From contig NC_065554.1 of the NCBI RefSeq assembly GCF_022605725.1, forward strand, positions 11,923,100 to 11,987,099: a DNA stretch of 64,000 nucleotides, in the 5' to 3' direction. This document shows positions 33,275 to 44,287 of the stretch, in pieces (position 1 is the first letter of the stretch; every line of letters starts with the position of its first letter). The stretch is from Anthonomus grandis grandis. Its lineage: Eukaryota > Arthropoda > Insecta > Coleoptera > Curculionidae. The notes under the pieces were generated by a model. It was not told where the DNA came from and did no database searches. It saw only the letters and a list, made by a program, of their open reading frames with translations. A program made the translations under genes and the position numbers.

Positions 33275-36200
33275 ATGTCGGGACTCGATAATAAGAAAAA
33301 AGTTCGTGCCGTAGTCCGTGGCTCCTTTACAAAATACGCTAATGAGCTCGATAGTCTTTTGACACAACCTGGAACTGATCCACAAGCAATAGAGGTATGT
33401 CGCGACATTCTGAAGGACAGGTTTAACGAATTAAAGGCTGTTAGTTCCGAGTGCTTTTATCTACTGTTAGATGAAAATACAAGTGAGGCAGACCTGACCG
33501 CAGACAGGGATTGTTGTGATGGTTATGAAAGGAGGTTCAAGGAACTGAGCATAAAAAGTGCCAAAAGGGTGTCAGCAGTACCTAGAGACGAAGAGGAGGT
33601 TCCAGACAGGAGCGAACATGACTATGACATACGTTATTTGGGTAAGAGAAAGTTTAAATTACCTACCATACAGTTTAAACAGTTTGACGGTAACATTAGG
33701 GATTGGCTTTCTTTCTGGACCCAATTTAAAAAAGTTGATGAGGATCCAGACATAGATGCAGCAGATAAAGTCGAATATCTAATACAAGCTACTGTGCCTA
33801 ATAGCCGAGCCCGAAACCTCGTTAACAGTTTTCCTGCCACTGGGGAAAATTATTCTAAAATTGTCGATAGCCTTAAGTCACGTTTTGGTAGGGAAGATAT
33901 TCAGGTAGAGGTTTATGTTAGAGAACTGTTAAAACTTGTACTGAATAATGCCGTCTCCAAAGCCAAGCCTGATGTGTCAACTCTGTACGACAGTATTGAA
34001 ACCCAGCTGCGAGCTCTGGAAACCCTGGGCATAACGCCAGATAAGTATTCTTCTATGCTTTACCCTTTAATTGAGTCCTGTTTGCCTGAGGACTTGTTGA
34101 GAGTGTGGCAAAGAACTTCAGGTATCCTGTGTGCAGAAATCTCCAATGAAGAGGAGCCGGATGAAAGTGAGTCTGTGTCTGGAGCGTCCTGTATTAATTC
34201 TCTGGAAAATAGATTAAAGGCCTTGCTTAAGTTTCTTAGAAATGAGGTGGATAATGAGCAGAGGATTTCCATGGCATCGGAGGGATTTGGTCTGCACAAG
34301 CCAAGGGGCCTCACTTCAAGAGAAGGGGAAGGAAAACCAGGGAGTTCTGATTCTCGTGGTGTGTTGCCTACAGCTGCTAATCTTGTCAACCAGGAGCAGA
34401 GTTTAGAACTACGACATGGCAATCGAGCTACGTGTATCTTTTGTGAGAGGCATCATGACAGTCCGAGTTGCTTCAAGGCGCAGAGTTTTTCCTTAGAAAA
34501 AAGAAGGGAGATTTTGTCTGCAAAAAGGGCATGCTACAGGTGCTTAAAAGTTGGTCATCAGTCTCGCAGGTGTCATGCTCGTCTTAAATGTGTGATTTGT
34601 GGTAAATCCCATGTAGTTTTGATGTGTCCCGAATCAGGAACCCATAGATCAGCTAAACCAGGTGAAAATAGCACTCCAAGAGAAAATAACAATCTTGCTG
34701 AAATGCAGCTTTCCTGCACCAGTGACTCCAAAAGACAGCATGTGTTTTTGCAGACCCTAAGGGTGAAAATCAAGGGTGAAAATTGCATGAAGGAAGTAAG
34801 AGCTCTCATTGATACTGGATCACAGCGCTCATACATTTTGAAATCTACAGTGCAGACGTTGCAGCTTGTGGCCAAGTCGAGGGAAAATATCATGCACTGC
34901 TTATTTGGAGGTTTTTTGTCAGAGCAGTCCCACAGTGTTTATGAGATTCATTTGTCGCAGGACAATGGTTTTAAGTGTAGGTTTGATGTGTTAGACCAGC
35001 CTAAGATTTGCAGTGAAATTCCCAGTGTTTTTTCCGGAGTGTGGATGGATGAGCTGCAAAACCTAAATATTGAAGTTAGTGATGTGGGACAGTCAGCGAC
35101 TATTGAGTTGTTAATCGGTTCTGATGTAGCCGGAAAGTTATATACAGGTCGCACACAAAGACTCAGCTGTGGGCTGACAGCCATGGAAACTTTGCTAGGC
35201 TGGACGATTATGGGTAAAGTGCCAATAGAGCCTGGTGAAGAAAATGTATCCCACAGCTTTTTAAATTGTATGGTGATGGATTCCAGTATAAGTAATCTAT
35301 GGGAGCTGGACGTACTAGGAATCACTGACCCCGTGGCTAATAAAAGTAAGCTGGATTTGGAAAAGGCGGCTTTAGAATTTTTTGACCAGACGGTTCAAGT
35401 AAATGAAGAAGGGAGGTATGAAGTGAGGCTTCCATGGCTGGATGGACACCCCCCACTACCGACCAACCATTCCATAGGAAAGAAGAGACTTGGAACAACT
35501 CTTAAGAAATTGAAGTCAGAAAATGTATATGAGTCATATGATACCATTTTCCAGGAATGGCTTCAAGAAGGTGTTATAGAGCTTGTGCCTGACAGTGATG
35601 ACAACTTGGGCCATTATCTGCCACACCGGCCAGTAATAAAATCGAGTTCCAACTGCACAACCAAAATAAGGCCAGTTTTTGACGCCAGTGCAAAAGTAAA
35701 AGGAAAAGTTTCATTAAACCAGTGTCTGGAAAAAGGTCCTAACCTTATCGAGCTGATTCCAGAGATTTTAACACGATTCAGGCGAAGTAAGATTGGAGTG
35801 ACCTCAGACGTCAAAAAAGCTTTTCTACAGATAAGTGTACACCCTACAGACCGAGATTTTTTAAAGTTTATTTGGGTTGATTCTCGGGAAAAGGAAATAG
35901 TGTACCGACACAGGCGTGTTGTTTTTGGTGTGACAAGTAGCCCATTTTTACTTGCAGCAACAATCAAACATCATCTTTCTTTGGAAATAAAAAAGTGTGA
36001 TGAAGGTACTTCTGTTTTTGACAGTTCCATACTCACAACTTTAGCTAAGTGCTTCTATGTGGACAATTGTGTGAACAGCGTACCGGATTTTGAAACTTTG
36101 CAGAATTTTATAAGTCAGTCCACTAAGATTTTGGCACAGGCAAAGTTTGAACTAAGAGGGTGGGAGTTCTCTAATGCTACACAAGTTGTAGGTGATGGTG

Positions 36201-38770
36201 CTTCCATTGAAGCCACACCTCTCCTAGGTCTTGTCTGGAATACACACACTGATACTTTGGGTATAAATAAAGAATGTCTTAGAGATTTGGAGTCGCTTTT
36301 GGATAAACCTGTTACCAAGAGGATCATGTTGTCATTAGCTCAAAAAGTGTTCGATCCCATAGGATTTACATCCCCGACTACGTTGATTCCAAAATTGTTA
36401 CTCCAGAACACTTGGAAAGAAAAATTGTCATGGGATGCAGAAGTTGGTCCCGATATTGAGAAGTTGTTTCGAGATTGGACTAAAGACTTACCCATTCTGT
36501 TCAATATACAGGTTCCCCGTTGGATAAATGGGACGGGTAATGAAAAGGAAATGAGCCTACACACGTTCTGCGACGCAAGTAAGAGTGCCTATGCCGCTGC
36601 CGTATTTATAAGGTGTGTCTATCAAGACAAGGTTTATCTTACTCTTTTGGCTGCTAAAAGTCGAGTTGCTCCATTGAAAATTGTAACCATACCTCGAATG
36701 GAGTTGTTGGGAGCAGTCATTGGCACTAGATTGTGCAATTCTATAAAAGAAGCTCTTGAACTTGATATAGAATGTTTTTTCTGGACTGATTCGACAACAG
36801 TGTTGTCATGGATCAGAAGAGATGAGGAGTGGGGCACGTTTGTAGGCAATAGAGTGACTGAGATCAGGAAAACCACCGCAATAGACAGCTGGCACCACGT
36901 TCCTGGTTCTCAAAATCCTGCAGATCTCCCCTCAAGAGGATGTTCACCTCGACAGCTATATGAGTCGAGATGGTGGGAGGGTCCCAATTGGCTGCGTGAA
37001 AATCATGATTTGTGGCCCCATGAAACTGGCACATACAATGAGACAGAAATATTTTCTGAAAAGAAAAAATGTGTGGTAGCTAGCTTGGTGAATTCCGAAG
37101 CAGCTAAGGCTTCAGAGGAATGGCATTTATCCTATTTCTCAAGCTATATCAAAACTGTTCGGATGATAGCTTGGATATTGAGGTTTACACACAATGTTCG
37201 ACAGGGAGATAAGCGTGTTGGTGAGCTGTCAGCTGAAGAGATGGATCGGGCAGAAATTGTTGTCTTAAAAGTTGTGCAACAGGAGTGTTTTTTGAAGAAT
37301 GATCAGAGACTGAAGACATTGGACATATACCAAGATGATTCTGGCCTTATACGCTTGAGATCACGTGTTGCTAATCGGGAAGACACTGTATACTTTCGCA
37401 GGCCAATAGTGTTACCTTCACGCCATGTTGTGACTGAAAGACTCATTTTTGATACCCACAGGAGGTCTTGTCACGTTGGCGCTCAGGGCTTGTTGAGTTT
37501 GTTGAGGGAAAAATATTGGATATTGGGTGGAAGGAGATATATTAGAAGTGTTATTTCAAAATGTGTAATATGTCGGCGGCACACACTCAAGGGTATTCAA
37601 GTCCAGACTCCACCTCTTCCTGCAGATCGAGTTAATGATGCATCAGCTTTCCAGATCACTGGTGTAGATTTCGCTGGCCCTCTGCATCTTAGGACAGGGG
37701 AGAAGGTTTGGATATGTATTTTCACGTGCGCTATTTATAGAGCGGTACATTTGGAAATAGCTACTTCACTATCCACCGAGTGCTTTATGAAAGTTTTAAG
37801 AAGATTTGTCGCTCGAAGAGGAAGGCCAAAGGTTGTATATAGCGACAATGGTACCAACTTTGTTGGGACAGAAAATCTATTTAAACGACTAGAGTGGAGT
37901 GAGGTGGAACGATTTGCAGCTGTGGAGCGGATAACGTGGCGCTTCAACCCGCCAACCGCAGCCTGGTGGGGCGGGTTTTGGGAGCGGCTTATAGGAATTC
38001 TAAAGGGACTGTTGCGAAAAGTTCTTGGACGTGCGGCGCTTACTTATGAGGACTTACTTACGGTAATATGTGACTGTGAACAAATAATAAACTCTCGACC
38101 TTTGACATATATATCCGAAGACGCGAACGACTTGGTACCTCTTACTCCTGTGATGTTTACACGCGACTTGTCAGAAGATATGTTACCTGAGTGCGAAATT
38201 GTAGAGCGATCTTCATTGTGTCGAAAAGTAAAGCGAATACAAAAACTTCGGGAAGATTTACGGGCAAGATTTCGTAATGAGTACCTTGGACATCTTCGAA
38301 ACATCTCTTGTGTTAAGTCTCCTAGGCAAGTTAAAATTGGGGATGTTGTACTCGTCGGTAATGACCATGGCAAAAGAATTGACTGGCCACTTGGTCGAAT
38401 TACCGAGCTTTTACCCGGTAAGGATGGTGTTGTGCGTTTAGTGCGCGTTTCTACGGTAAATGGAGCGATGCTGCGTCCTGTGCAAAGGGTCTATGCTTTA
38501 GAAGAGGCCGGAGTACCCGTTGATGCTGGCATTGGCTACTCAGAAGTTCAAGCGGTTCCATCGGAGGCTGTTAAGAGTGTTAAGAAGCCATCCGCGATCG
38601 GGAGTGTAAATAGCAGAGCACCCGCTTCGAGTAACAGTGATTCCTCTGATGAGGAAGTGAGTGATGATGTGCCTTTCTCGGAAAATGGGAATGACCAGAT
38701 CAAGTGTGCCACCGCTAAAGTCACGCGTAGTGGGAGGGCAATAAAGTTACCTGTCCGATATAATGACTAA
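33275..38770 (+). CDS. BEL/Pao Gag-Pol polyprotein, 1831 aa, intact
   Basis: A single frame with no stops. The ATG at 33275 is the first in frame after the leader. Order of domains: Gag with a DUF1759-type segment (FDGNIRDWLSFW, about residue 134); Cys/His knuckles including CYRCLKVGHQSRRC (about 420); aspartic protease LIDTGSQRS (about 510); RT with SDVKKAFLQIS (about 845) and catalytic YVDN (about 928) where YVDD is usual elsewhere; RNase H with FCDASKSAYAAAV (about 1098); integrase zinc-binding H2C2 (HRRSCHVG, then CVICRRH, about 1395-1435); integrase core D-D-E seen at GVDFAGP, YSDNGTNF and GGFWERLIG (about 1465, 1522, 1567); and a C-terminal GDVVLV...PLGRI domain. No envelope gene is seen. 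Codon use is less AT-biased than the surroundings. Confidence 0.95.
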   Translation: MSGLDNKKKVRAVVRGSFTKYANELDSLLTQPGTDPQAIEVCRDILKDRFNELKAVSSECFYLLLDENTSEADLTADRDCCDGYERRFKELSIKSAKRVSAVPRDEEEVPDRSEHDYDIRYLGKRKFKLPTIQFKQFDGNIRDWLSFWTQFKKVDEDPDIDAADKVEYLIQATVPNSRARNLVNSFPATGENYSKIVDSLKSRFGREDIQVEVYVRELLKLVLNNAVSKAKPDVSTLYDSIETQLRALETLGITPDKYSSMLYPLIESCLPEDLLRVWQRTSGILCAEISNEEEPDESESVSGASCINSLENRLKALLKFLRNEVDNEQRISMASEGFGLHKPRGLTSREGEGKPGSSDSRGVLPTAANLVNQEQSLELRHGNRATCIFCERHHDSPSCFKAQSFSLEKRREILSAKRACYRCLKVGHQSRRCHARLKCVICGKSHVVLMCPESGTHRSAKPGENSTPRENNNLAEMQLSCTSDSKRQHVFLQTLRVKIKGENCMKEVRALIDTGSQRSYILKSTVQTLQLVAKSRENIMHCLFGGFLSEQSHSVYEIHLSQDNGFKCRFDVLDQPKICSEIPSVFSGVWMDELQNLNIEVSDVGQSATIELLIGSDVAGKLYTGRTQRLSCGLTAMETLLGWTIMGKVPIEPGEENVSHSFLNCMVMDSSISNLWELDVLGITDPVANKSKLDLEKAALEFFDQTVQVNEEGRYEVRLPWLDGHPPLPTNHSIGKKRLGTTLKKLKSENVYESYDTIFQEWLQEGVIELVPDSDDNLGHYLPHRPVIKSSSNCTTKIRPVFDASAKVKGKVSLNQCLEKGPNLIELIPEILTRFRRSKIGVTSDVKKAFLQISVHPTDRDFLKFIWVDSREKEIVYRHRRVVFGVTSSPFLLAATIKHHLSLEIKKCDEGTSVFDSSILTTLAKCFYVDNCVNSVPDFETLQNFISQSTKILAQAKFELRGWEFSNATQVVGDGASIEATPLLGLVWNTHTDTLGINKECLRDLESLLDKPVTKRIMLSLAQKVFDPIGFTSPTTLIPKLLLQNTWKEKLSWDAEVGPDIEKLFRDWTKDLPILFNIQVPRWINGTGNEKEMSLHTFCDASKSAYAAAVFIRCVYQDKVYLTLLAAKSRVAPLKIVTIPRMELLGAVIGTRLCNSIKEALELDIECFFWTDSTTVLSWIRRDEEWGTFVGNRVTEIRKTTAIDSWHHVPGSQNPADLPSRGCSPRQLYESRWWEGPNWLRENHDLWPHETGTYNETEIFSEKKKCVVASLVNSEAAKASEEWHLSYFSSYIKTVRMIAWILRFTHNVRQGDKRVGELSAEEMDRAEIVVLKVVQQECFLKNDQRLKTLDIYQDDSGLIRLRSRVANREDTVYFRRPIVLPSRHVVTERLIFDTHRRSCHVGAQGLLSLLREKYWILGGRRYIRSVISKCVICRRHTLKGIQVQTPPLPADRVNDASAFQITGVDFAGPLHLRTGEKVWICIFTCAIYRAVHLEIATSLSTECFMKVLRRFVARRGRPKVVYSDNGTNFVGTENLFKRLEWSEVERFAAVERITWRFNPPTAAWWGGFWERLIGILKGLLRKVLGRAALTYEDLLTVICDCEQIINSRPLTYISEDANDLVPLTPVMFTRDLSEDMLPECEIVERSSLCRKVKRIQKLREDLRARFRNEYLGHLRNISCVKSPRQVKIGDVVLVGNDHGKRIDWPLGRITELLPGKDGVVRLVRVSTVNGAMLRPVQRVYALEEAGVPVDAGIGYSEVQAVPSEAVKSVKKPSAIGSVNSRAPASSNSDSSDEEVSDDVPFSENGNDQIKCATAKVTRSGRAIKLPVRYND

Positions 38771-38834
38771 CTTAGGGACTGGTAAGAACATTTTGTTTTA
38801 GTTTTTTATGCGAGAAACTTGTGTTTAGTTTCTC

Positions 38835-38845
38835 GGGTGGGAGAA
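38835..38845 (+). other. BEL/Pao polypurine tract
   Basis: GGGTGGGAGAA directly abuts the 3' LTR, the expected place for plus-strand priming. Confidence 0.75.
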
Positions 38846-39123
38846 TGTTGAAACCCACAAAATGTTAAACTTAAATACTTTTTGTAAGCCAGCAACAGCG
38901 TATTTACAGACTAGAAAGTCATGCGTTGCGGGTGGCCTATAAGTAATTTGTAAGTAATAGGTTAAGTACACGTGTGAATATTGCGGCAGGTAGTAGCAAG
39001 GTTAAGTTTATGTTTTTCTGTAAATTCTTTTCGGCGTCTTTTTATGGTAAAATAAAAGTTTTTTTCTCTGCGTTAATTCAGTGGAGTTTCATTTCTGAAC
39101 GGGTAGTTTGTAGTGAACCCACA
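38846..39123 (+). repeat. BEL/Pao 3' LTR
   Basis: 278 bp, identical by eye to the 5' LTR. It is followed by the target duplication ACAAG. Confidence 0.95.
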
Positions 39124-41249
39124 ACAAGTATTAATGTAAGTTCAGGAAAATTACAGTTAGTAAGGCACCAAGATAGTGAGGCACATAGAAAAAATTGTAG
39201 GGCGGTTGATTCTTCTAGTCAGGCAACATTAACATTATTTATTGCTCAAGGCAAAAATAAAACCACAATGGACACGGCAACCAAGAAAGCAGATTTATAT
39301 ATTCCGGCATTTATATCTGAGCATAACTTACCGTTTAAGCTGACCGAACATATTCCTTCTCTTTTAAAAAACATTTCTCATTTCTCTTCAACGTTTCTCA
39401 TTTTCAACTCGGAAATAGCAAAAAATATAAAATGCAGCAGAACTAAGACAACAGCTTTGATAAAAATGTCATAGGCGTATTCAGTTTTGAAGAAACATGC
39501 AGGCTTTTAAGAACTGTAAAGTTTTCGCTAATTATTGACGAATCGACTGACTTAAGCACCACTAAACATTTGGCAATGATTGGTAGATATTTTTATGAAA
39601 ATAGGTGAGTTCCAATGAAAAATGCAGCACCTTCGGATATACAGTATGTATATGTATATGGAGAAATTGTGAATTTCTTTAAAAATAATAATATTCCCTA
39701 TTTAGAAAATCTCATAGGATTTGCTTTGGACGGTGCAAGTGTTATGGTAAGCCAACAAAATTCGGTTGTAACAAGACTAAAGAATGATATTCCCAACATT
39801 TTTTTAATAAAATGTATATGTCACAGCTTCAATTTGTGTTCCTCCTATGCCTGTCTAAAACTTCCAAGAGCTACGGAGGATTGTGTACGTGATATTTACA
39901 ATTATGTATGTAATAGTCCTAAACGAGTTGAAACTCTTAAGGAATTTCAGAAGTTCACTCATACTAAAATTCACAACATTTTAGATCCGTCCCAAAGGCG
40001 CTGGTTGTCCTTAGAATCTGTAGTGTGTAGAATAATTGAGCAATATAATGCTTTGAAATTATATTTTGTCGATGCCATTGCAAGTGATAAACTTCAAGCG
40101 GCCGAAAATATTTATCACAAATTAAAAGATCCCTTAACATTAGCATTTCTGTTGTTTTCGGAACATGTTTTGCCATTATTTAATAGCCTTAATAAGGAAA
40201 TGCAGTCTGCTGAGCCTAAATTATACAATTTGCACACACGTATGTGTGATACTTATAGAACCCTTTTAGATTTTTTTATTAAAAAGGAAGTTTTAAATCA
40301 ATATTCTATTGAAAAAATTAATGTTAAAAATCCAAACAATTTCAAACCTTTAGAAAACTTATACAATATCTCTTGTCAAACAAATTATCTGTAGAGCAAA
40401 AACATATATTGCAAACCCGATGTTTAGATTTTTATATAGAAGCAGCCCAGCAGATTTTAAAAAGGTATGACTTTGGCAATTATATATTAAAAGCTATGGA
40501 TATTATAAATCCAAAAATAATATCTAAGGGTGAAAAAGAGTCAATTGTTCCCTTAGCTCAATATTTTCCGAATTTAGTTTCAAATTCGGAGCTTGATATG
40601 GAGTGGAGACTTCTTAGAAACTTTCAGTTGGCCAGAGAGCATAAAGATGAAGATTCAATAACAAGTTTTTGGGTCAAAGTTCATAGTGAAAAATATGCAG
40701 ATGGTACATGTGTATATCCATTATTCCATTACTTTGTTCTTTTGCGTTTAAAATTCTTAGCTTGCATTCGCATTCCTCAGCGAATGTGGAAAGAATTTTC
40801 TCGCATATAAATTTATTAAAAACAAAGCAAAGAAATACATTATCTACCAGTTCCATTATTGGACTATTGCACTCAAAGCAGTATATTGAGAATGAATGTT
40901 TTAATTTAAACATAACACCAGACTTGATGAGGCTTCACAATAGCCAAATGTACAAAAAATCAGACACATTATCTGATTCAAAATAGTAATAAATATAATA
41001 ATTATTATCTTAGAAATACATATTTTTTTAGATTAGAATAATATTTGTTTGCGGTTTGCGGATTTATTTGCTTTTGGCGTTTTTCAGTCCACTTTGTTTT
41101 TTTTTAAGATTTTATAAAAACAAAATTAGTAAAATGGTCTTTTTATTCATTTCCTTTTCTCGCGAACTTATAATACGTAAAAATATATTTTCTACCGTTT
41201 CCTTATTCAAATCTACCGCTTTTTCACCACTCGACTACCGCTTTTCCAT

Positions 41250-41271
41250 ACATATACATCTGGCACCACTG
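41250..41271. repeat. Candidate right terminal repeat of the hAT element
   Basis: Read on the minus strand it begins CAGTGGTGCCAGATG, a typical hAT terminus, about 0.3 kb after the end of the transposase. A clear left partner and 8-bp duplication were not found. A weak match, CAGTAGTATGG, lies at about 32.57 kb. Confidence 0.5.
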
Positions 41272-42083
41272 ATTTAAACCATCATTGGGATTCTAAAATC
41301 TTGACTCGATATGACGTGGATAATGTATCACCATCCTTATTTAAACGTATTTGGTTCACTGTCTCTCAACACCAAATTATTGTGAATTGTCTGATGTCTG
41401 TCTGTGTTGTTTATGGTAGAATAATATATAGAGCTGTTTATTTTTACTATAGAAACCCTTGCTAATTAGAAAACCTCATAAAATCATCTATATGTTGATT
41501 TTTATAGATGGTTGTACCTATTAATGTGGAAACACTGTACATAGAAGGAAAGTAAAAGTCGTAATAGTAAAAATAGAAAGAAAATACGTATTTTTAACTG
41601 AATTTGTTAAGTAAATACAAGCAAAAATTTAAATGAAGATCATCATTTTCATGGTATTAGGATTTAAAAGATTCAAGTTTTAGTTTAGATTTATAAGATT
41701 CAAGATTATCAGAATAATAAAACAAATATTTTAAAGTGCATGCGTCTATCCCAAGTTAATTGAAACTTTATCTCGTTTTAGGTGAGGATTACTTTCTTTC
41801 TTAAATTTTAACGAAGTTCTTAAAGAAGTACAAAAAAAACACAGATCTAACGCAACTATCTTAAAGTCTTAACTAAATGTAACTTTCTATTTTGCATTTT
41901 TGTAAGCATAATTTAGCATAACCTCTCAAAAATTTAAATTGTTTTGTTTCCCTACCATTGGCGGCACAACTGAAATTTGTCAGAGAGACCAACATTAAAA
42001 GGACACAATCACGCAAAATGGCGGTCCCCTAGTAGTGCCAGTAGTGGTCATTTAGTTTTCATTGAATTGGTAGTCCAAGTAAC
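41272..42083. other. Intergenic, no gene seen
   Basis: AT-rich sequence without a supported gene. The short ORF at 41977-42168 overlaps an inverted-repeat arm and is not called. Confidence 0.35.
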
Positions 42084-44287
42084 AAGTGTCTACGTAACAA
42101 CTTTTCCGATGGAGCGCACTGTTTCGCCCCGTCGCCTGATCGCCCCGTGGCCCCGTCGATTCATTTAAATATGTACTTGCACTTTATATTATTATCCTGT
42201 ATTGATTGTATTTAGATATTAGGTTTTTGAAGCCTAACGGAATGGTTGTTTTGATTTTGATAGATTTAATTATACTGGTGACACGTTATTGAGTTATTTT
42301 ACGGATATATCTGGTAGTAAAAAAATATGTTTTGTTTTATTACTACATGCCTACCTTATAAGGGGTTTTAATTTTTTTTTAAGTCTAGTCGGACCCGTCG
42401 ATTTTTGTTTCGAGAGTGTGGCATTTACTTTCATACTCTTTAGGACAGTATTTTGTCTTTTGAAAAATGTTTTTAGGAGCGTCTTTTGGGGGCCTATACC
42501 TATATTTCATAAATAGGAATTCCTACTGATGAGATATACGCCCCTTTAGGAAAAAAAATAATAGATAGGTAGGTACTTTTTTTTCTCGCACTAAGGCATA
42601 TCGCATTTTTCCTTAAAAACCCTTATTATTTTAATAAAAATTATATTATTTTTATTCCCTATACAGTGCAAAACTATAATGTGTGTAACAAATCCTAATA
42701 AGAAAATTAAGTGGGACAGTCAAAATTATGTTTGAACTCGAATTCATTTCAACTTAAAATATCGAAAAAAAGTGTTTTTTATTTTTGCATTTTTTAAAGT
42801 ATTTTTTATTCAAAGTAAGTATTATTTATTTTTGCATTTATTTTTTGACTTTGACGTTGTCATAATTTTAGGTTGGAATGATTGTTGAGTAAACCAAAAA
42901 GAAAACAAAAGTTGATCCAAAAAAAATCCTAAATAACATAAAAATTTCTATTATATTGCCTGTTGTTTACGTTGATTCTATATACCTATAGGTATCTGAA
43001 CAAAATTTTTTCCGGGCATGAATTGTGCAGCGGCCCTAAGAGCGTAATCCAATTCAGCCAAGAAAATTTCAAAAATAGTACAGAAGGGTTCAAAGTAGTA
43101 CAGAAGGGGTGACGTTTAGTACGATCGATTATCAATCAACGATATCGATTAGCAATCACTCAACGATATTAGAATTTAGCCGGTAAAAACTGCGTTGAAA
43201 GCCTTTTCTGGATAGATGAGATCTAAGAAACTAGCGCTTTTTTAATATTATTTTTTTATAAAATTGTTAGTTAATGGATTAATCTAGACATCTGTAGAAT
43301 CAATTTTTTGAAATTTAAATTCTAAACAGCTAAAATATAGCGTTGAAAATTACCTTAATTTTCTGTATGTCTAAGCATTGTTTTTGTCCTTTCTGAACAA
43401 ATATTTTAAAACCCCATATCAAAAAACCTTTTAGATTCTTAGATCTCATCTATCCAGAAAAGCCCCTTTTTGGCCAATTTTCGCAGGCGTATGAAGCCTC
43501 TTTTTTTGGGCGACTCTCTGTTTGTAAGGTTGGCGCATCAGCTATCATTTTTTTTGGCGAATGTGCACCTCACGTTATTTTAATAAATTGTTAAAAGTTG
43601 ATCCAGAGGTCATAATTTTATTTAGAAATACTACCTACATATTTATAAAATCAATACCAAAAGTAGATTATTATATTTTATTTTCTGGTTTTTGGCTTGT
43701 CTTTTAATTAGCATTTTATTACTTCTATGACTGCACAATTTCACCTGGTCAAATGAAACCTTTAAAACGAGGTATTTTATTAAATTTGTCCTTATTCTAA
43801 TTTAAAATCATAAAGCTATCTCCTCCCTCTATTAAGGTACCTACCTAGGGGTTGCTGGTTGCCGATGCCGGGTTAATTCCATAAGGTTGGTGAATATAAT
43901 AATATTGTATTGTCATAAGGCAAGAACCCAATGTTTGTGTAAAATTTTGTTACAATCGGTTAAGTAGTAGTAGTTCAAAAGTCAAAAAGTTATATAATAA
44001 TATTTGAAACAATCAAAATGTACATATATTTTAGATACGGGCCAAAGATGAATAAAACTGTTAAAAACAGATTTTATTAATACTAATATACCTAAAATAA
44101 CTCAATTAATGCGTCACCAGTAAATCTATCTAAATTAAAACAACCATTTCAGCTTTCAGCCTCGAAAAACGTTTTATTTATTATACAGGTAATACAATTT
44201 CAGCGATGGCTTGACGGGGCCACGGGGCGATAAGGCGACGGGGCAATACCAGTGCGCTCTATCTGAAAAGTTGTTACGTAGACTCTT
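42084..44287. mobile_element. Unclassified element or rearrangement bounded by GC-rich inverted repeats
   Basis: Inverted arms of about 74 bp (42084-42157 and 44213-44287) share a CTACGTAACAACTTTT block and a GC-rich end made of CGCCCCGTGGCCCCGTC. This is striking in an AT-rich setting. The 2.06 kb between them codes for nothing I recognise. It contains a smaller inverted-repeat element at 43199-43466 and a near-tandem duplication at about 43.12-43.17 kb. The right arm ends 0.29 kb before the VPS37 start codon. Confidence 0.65.
43199..43466. mobile_element. MITE-like element with 27-bp perfect inverted repeats
   Basis: CTTTTCTGGATAGATGAGAT and the seven bases after it (43203-43229) recur inverted at 43436-43462. 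The interior is non-coding and AT-rich. No target duplication was fixed. Confidence 0.75.

Larger units (their letters stand above)
32821..39123 (+). mobile_element. Complete BEL/Pao LTR retrotransposon
   Basis: Two 278-bp LTRs that look identical base for base flank a single uninterrupted polyprotein frame. The 5-bp duplication ACAAG sits at 32816-32820 and 39124-39128. LTRs begin TGTTG and end CACA. A primer-binding-site candidate follows the left LTR and a purine-rich tract precedes the right one. All parts expected for an autonomous element are present and no disabling change was seen, so this is the youngest insertion in the window. It lies in the hAT transposase gene, same orientation. 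Confidence 0.95.
32735..40986 (+). pseudogene. hAT-superfamily transposase, interrupted by a BEL/Pao insertion
   Basis: The N-terminus (MKEWQIEFKNWLVPSAKK, then YCTICNTS) is a BED/TTF-type zinc finger. The frame breaks at 32820 and resumes in the same phase at 39124, where the His part (RHQDSEAHRKNC) follows. The body continues with SLIIDESTDLSTTKHLAM (first catalytic Asp, about 39.53 kb), IGFALDGASVMVSQQNSV (second Asp), and LIKCICHSFNLCSSYACLKL. The C-terminal dimerisation domain has SSANVERIFSHINLLKTKQRN at 40.78-40.84 kb. Besides the 6.3-kb insertion there are frameshifts at about 39.46, 39.6, 40.39 and 40.76 kb, so it was already or is now inactive. Confidence 0.85.

Noticed and set aside
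34060..38373. Many minus-strand ORFs of 70-125 codons opposite the BEL/Pao polyprotein
   Set aside because: Antisense shadows of a long conserved coding frame.
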